Both the position numbers and the translations under genes were made by a program. Under the pieces are notes generated by a model that was given only the letters and a program-made list of their open reading frames with translations, was not told the origin of the DNA and did not search any database. A stretch of DNA of 8,272 bases, taken from the NCBI GenBank assembly GCA_902464485.1, contig CABQJJ010000074.1, forward strand, positions 1-8,272, given 5' to 3'. Each line of letters begins with the position of its first letter. Position 1 is the first letter of the stretch. Below are positions 6,553 through 8,272 of the stretch, one piece after another. The stretch is from an uncultured Collinsella sp. (GTDB lineage: Bacteria; Actinomycetota; Coriobacteriia; Coriobacteriales; Coriobacteriaceae).

Positions 6553-6873
6553 TTACAGGTGCTTCTCCAGCAGCGCCTGAAGCCTTGCCTTGGGCAATGC
6601 GCCAACGGAGCGGTCAATTTCCTCGCCGTTCTTAAAGACGATCAGCGTGGGAATGCTCATGACGCCAAATTTCATGGCCAGATCCTGGTTGTCGTCGACG
6701 TTGCATTTGGCGACGGCGAGTCTGCCGGAGAGTTCGTCGGCGAGTTCGTCTACGATGGGCGAAAGCGATCGGCAGGGTCCACACCAAGGAGCCCAAAAAT
6801 CAACCAGAACGGGAAGGGGGCCGTTAACAGTGGAGCCGAAGTTCTCGGGGGTAATCTGCTTGATGTCAGCCAT
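6553..6873 (-). CDS. trxA: Thioredoxin
   Basis: A single-domain cytosolic thioredoxin of 106 aa, the normal family length, which reduces protein disulfides and is itself reduced by thioredoxin reductase. The active site WCGPC has Cys31 and Cys34. The buried Asp25 (VDFWAPWCGPC) and the cis-proline Pro75 (MSIPTL) are in place, as is the late FKNGEEIDRSVGAL strand-turn-strand segment. The start is the ATG at 6873, with GGAGG 5 bases upstream. The reading frame stays open 84 bases further 5', but those residues are not thioredoxin-like and no better ribosome site is there. It stands alone: its own terminator separates it from the nikR operon, and the gene on the right is divergent. Confidence 0.96.
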   Translation of the reverse strand: MADIKQITPENFGSTVNGPLPVLVDFWAPWCGPCRSLSPIVDELADELSGRLAVAKCNVDDNQDLAMKFGVMSIPTLIVFKNGEEIDRSVGALPKARLQALLEKHL

Positions 6874-6927
6874 GGTGACCTCCATAATGCGACGCGGCTC
6901 AGCCGCGTAAAACTCAGTACGACCGTG

Positions 6928-6933
6928 CTTATA
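6928..6933 (-). promoter_or_regulatory. Candidate -10 box for trxA
   Basis: TATAAG on the minus strand, 54 bases upstream of the trxA ATG, matches five of six positions of TATAAT. A TTGCTT lies 14 bases upstream, closer than usual. The 136-base interval 6874-7009 must hold two divergent promoters, and this is the best candidate for trxA. Confidence 0.35.
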
Positions 6934-6975
6934 CCCAACGGCCCGCAAAGCAACCACTCGCGGTCGGCTCTTTTA

Positions 6976-6981
6976 TATAAT
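6976..6981 (+). promoter_or_regulatory. Candidate -10 box for the 191-aa gene
   Basis: A perfect TATAAT, 28 bases before the chosen start at 7010, in an AT-rich patch within otherwise GC-rich DNA. The expected transcription start near 6988 leaves room for the GGAGAG ribosome site at 7001-7006. I see no consensus -35 at 16-18 bases upstream, so strength is uncertain. An in-frame ATG at 6980 overlaps this box, which argues against that earlier start. Confidence 0.5.
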
Positions 6982-7009
6982 GGTGGGCACGCAAATGATT
7001 GGAGAGTGC

Positions 7010-7585
7010 ATGCCTACGTCACAAAGCCAGAAAAAAGAAGCCATCGCTCAGGCGATCGAGCAGGAGCTCGCATCGCTCGCGGGCCGCGGCGTGCGTATCG
7101 CAGGCAACGCGTGCTCGCCGATCGTGCTGGTAAAAGGTGATTTAGACGATGCCGAGCGCGCGGGCGGCGAGCTGGCTGCCGGTCCAGACGGTGCCGCGTT
7201 GCGCAAGGCGCTCGGCGCCATCGGCTACGCGCCCGAGGATTTTTGCGTGCTGGCAAGTGTTGCCGGCGCGGGCGATGGGGCGGTTGCGACAGGCGAGGGC
7301 CTGCCATGCGAGCTGTTCCGCGAGGCGCTCGAGGCGTTGGACCCCGAGGCGGTTTTGTTGCTGGACGATCGCGCGGCCGATACCATGCGCGAGACCTATG
7401 CCGACATGCTCGTGGCGATCGACGACTTCGATACCGCCATGCTCAAACCCGGTCTGGTCGCTCATGTGCAGGGACGTCGCGTGCTCGCGCTCGACGGTTT
7501 TGAGGCGGCGCTCACCGACAAAGCTGCCAAGCAGCGCATGTGGGCCTACATCAAGCAGCTGACCCCGGCGGCCGCTCCGCTGTAG
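7010..7585 (+). CDS. Unrecognised 191-aa cytosolic protein, possibly a degenerate uracil-DNA-glycosylase-like fold
   Basis: I cannot assign this protein with confidence. The start is the ATG at 7010, behind GGAG at 5 bases; in-frame ATGs at 6980 and 6995 have poor sites. It is acidic and Ala-rich, with no signal peptide or membrane segment. An N-terminal helix (1-25) leads to VRIAGNACSPIVLVKGDLDD. The middle reads as G-x2-LRKALGAIGYAPEDFCVLAS, then ELFREALEALDPEAVLLLDDRAADTM, then a C-terminal WAYIKQL after a basic stretch. This order recalls family 4/5 uracil-DNA glycosylases (a core strand, 'G..L..lL...G' helix, 'P..iv.LG..A' strand-turn, 'HPS...K...w..l' end). The catalytic GExPG and HPS motifs are absent, so glycosylase activity would not be expected. 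That resemblance is my inference from pattern only. It is monocistronic as far as seen, divergent from trxA. Confidence 0.75.
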   Translation: MPTSQSQKKEAIAQAIEQELASLAGRGVRIAGNACSPIVLVKGDLDDAERAGGELAAGPDGAALRKALGAIGYAPEDFCVLASVAGAGDGAVATGEGLPCELFREALEALDPEAVLLLDDRAADTMRETYADMLVAIDDFDTAMLKPGLVAHVQGRRVLALDGFEAALTDKAAKQRMWAYIKQLTPAAAPL

Positions 7586-7648
7586 CGGGATCGCGTCGGC
7601 AAGGCGACCCGGGCGGTTGTGCTGCGCCGCGAGTTCGGCATCGCGCCC

Positions 7649-7849
7649 TTACATCACAGCGCGCAGCTCAAACCGATCGCCGTTAATGCGGAGCTGGCAG
7701 TTGCCGTTCATGCGCTCCACGGCGAACTTGATGCTCTTGGTGCCAAAGCCGTGGCCCGCATGCTGGGTCACGGGTATGCCGTCGACCATGCGTGGCGGCC
7801 GTCCAAAGATGCCTCCTGCGCTATCGAGAGCTCGACTATCCTTAACTTG
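7649..7849 (-). pseudogene. Remnant of a GHKL (AgrC/CitA-type) sensor histidine kinase C-terminus
   Basis: On the minus strand a 66-codon open frame ends in TAA at 7649-7651. It carries the last part of a GHKL ATP-binding domain: VDGIPVTQHA, then the G2 lid motif GHGFGTKSI, then FAVERMNGNCQLRINGD and a final RFELRAVM, as at the end of AgrC-like kinases. The frame is closed by TGA at 7850-7852. No start codon with a ribosome site is seen upstream, and the H-box, N-box and any membrane sensor are missing. It is therefore a decayed or truncated 3' end of a quorum-sensing-type kinase, not a working gene. No response regulator is nearby. The plus-strand open frame across it is its shadow. Confidence 0.75.
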
Positions 7850-7898
7850 TCAGCTCGAAAATGGGCCTGCTGCATGATTGAATCTTAATTGCAACTTT

Positions 7899-7942
7899 AC
7901 ACCTAGGTTTACAGCTGTCTTGTCAGCTGTAAACCTAGGTGT
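7899..7942. promoter_or_regulatory. Operator-like perfect palindrome upstream of nadA
   Basis: ACACCTAGGTTTACAGCTG (7899-7917) and its exact reverse complement (7924-7942) flank the 6-base centre TCTTGT. The 19-bp arms without a mismatch are not followed by a T tract, so a terminator is unlikely. The right arm fills the spacer of the predicted nadA promoter exactly, and the centre overlaps the -35 box, as expected for a repressor operator. NAD synthesis genes in Gram-positives are often controlled by NiaR (niacin-sensing) or NrtR; I cannot tell which regulator applies. A hairpin in the DNA or antisense RNA is an alternative reading. Confidence 0.8.
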
Positions 7943-7948
7943 CATACT
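7920..7948 (+). promoter_or_regulatory. Predicted nadA promoter
   Basis: TTGTCA (7920-7925) matches five of six -35 positions. CATACT (7943-7948) matches four of six -10 positions, and the spacing is the ideal 17 bases. Transcription would begin near 7955, leaving a leader of about 29 bases with the GAGAGGGG ribosome site (7971-7978). The promoter is embedded in the palindrome at 7899-7942, which points to repression of nadA. Confidence 0.6.
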
Positions 7949-7983
7949 AAGACCCCAAGATTCGCCAAAAGAGAGGGGCCTTG

Positions 7984-8272
7984 ATGGCACAGAGCGCGAA
8001 CATGGATGCGTCGGAGTTTGCACGCGATATTGCGGCCGGCCTGGCATCGGCAACGACGGCAACGGAGCGCGCGGCGCTGGTGCCCGCAGAGCTTGTCGAG
8101 GCCATTCAGCAACTAAAAACCCAACGCGACGCGGTAATTCTGGCGCACTACTATGTGGCGCCCGAGGTCCAAGCCGTTGCCGATTACGTCGGTGACAGCT
8201 TCTACTTGGCAAAACTCGCCAAGAGCCTGCCGCAGCAGACCATCGTGCTGTGCGGCGTGGAGTTTATGGGCG
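7984..8272 (+). CDS. nadA: Quinolinate synthase NadA (5' part)
   Basis: The first 96 codons of quinolinate synthase, the [4Fe-4S] enzyme that condenses iminoaspartate (from NadB) with dihydroxyacetone phosphate to quinolinate in de novo NAD synthesis. After a variable N-terminal stretch of about 40 residues comes AVILAHYYVAPEVQAVADYVGDSFYLAKLA. It holds the substrate-binding His55 and Tyr56/57 and the conserved GDS (70-72). VLCGVEFMG then has Cys90, the first of three cluster cysteines. The ATG at 7984 is preceded by GAGAGGGG at about 5-7 bases. The gene runs off the right edge; nadB and nadC commonly follow, but this cannot be seen here. It is probably repressed through the palindrome over its promoter. 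Confidence 0.95.
   Translation, partial: MAQSANMDASEFARDIAAGLASATTATERAALVPAELVEAIQQLKTQRDAVILAHYYVAPEVQAVADYVGDSFYLAKLAKSLPQQTIVLCGVEFMG

Larger units (their letters stand above)
7586..7983. other. 398-base region between the 191-aa gene and nadA
   Basis: This stretch holds no intact gene. Bases 7586-7648 are GC-rich with no recognisable feature and no convincing terminator for the upstream gene; only a short CCGCT-gt-AGCGG pair spans its stop. Bases 7649-7849 are the GHKL kinase remnant on the minus strand. From about 7850 the DNA becomes distinctly AT-richer and carries the nadA control region. Confidence 0.7.

Noticed and set aside
6874..6957. 28-residue N-terminal extension of thioredoxin
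   Set aside because: It would not belong to the thioredoxin fold. The ATG at 6873 has a perfect GGAGG site and gives the usual 106 residues.
7619..7888. Plus-strand open frame after the 191-aa gene
   Set aside because: The opposite strand encodes a clear GHKL kinase end, so this frame is its shadow. It has no ribosome site.
1..8272. CRISPR array, tRNA, rRNA, transposase or phage genes
   Set aside because: I looked for spaced direct repeats, cloverleaf-like segments and transposase motifs and found none. The only repeat-type structure is the inverted element at 5457-5558.

Overview
The window looks like a high-GC Gram-positive chromosome, most likely a gut Coriobacteriia member of the Collinsella type. 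That is an impression from protein flavour, GC-rich codon use, strong GGAGG-type ribosome sites and a GHKL kinase remnant; no 16S or database match was available. It is mainly a [NiFe]-hydrogenase maturation locus, flanked by housekeeping genes.

Layout. On the minus strand, in order of transcription, are: trxA (6873-6553) with its own terminator (6443-6404); a small His-rich protein of unknown function (6333-6085); nikR, the nickel-responsive repressor (6083-5577); a large nested inverted repeat (5558-5457); hypF (5437-2969); hypC (2834-2574); hypD (2574-1462, sharing one base with hypC); hypE (1413-379); and the start of a HAD phosphatase (254 to the left edge). On the plus strand are an unrecognised 191-aa protein (7010-7585), divergent from trxA, and the first 96 codons of nadA (from 7984). 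Between those two lies a stretch of about 400 bases. It holds a decayed C-terminus of a GHKL sensor kinase on the minus strand and a perfect 19-bp inverted repeat overlapping the nadA promoter.

How the genes work together. HypF makes a carbamoyl-adenylate from carbamoyl phosphate and passes the carbamoyl group to the C-terminal cysteine of HypE, which dehydrates it to a thiocyanate. The HypC-HypD complex receives the cyanide ligands and assembles the Fe(CN)2CO unit of [NiFe]-hydrogenase. NikR at the head of the cluster suggests the maturation set, or nickel uptake elsewhere, is tuned to nickel. The nickel-insertion genes hypA and hypB and the hydrogenase structural genes are not in this window.

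Most noteworthy: the 82-aa His-rich protein stop-to-start coupled to nikR; the unusual His/Cys-rich N-terminal tail on NikR; the nested palindromic element inserted just before the hypF ribosome site; and the nadA operator-like palindrome whose core is repeated exactly where the kinase remnant loses its reading frame.
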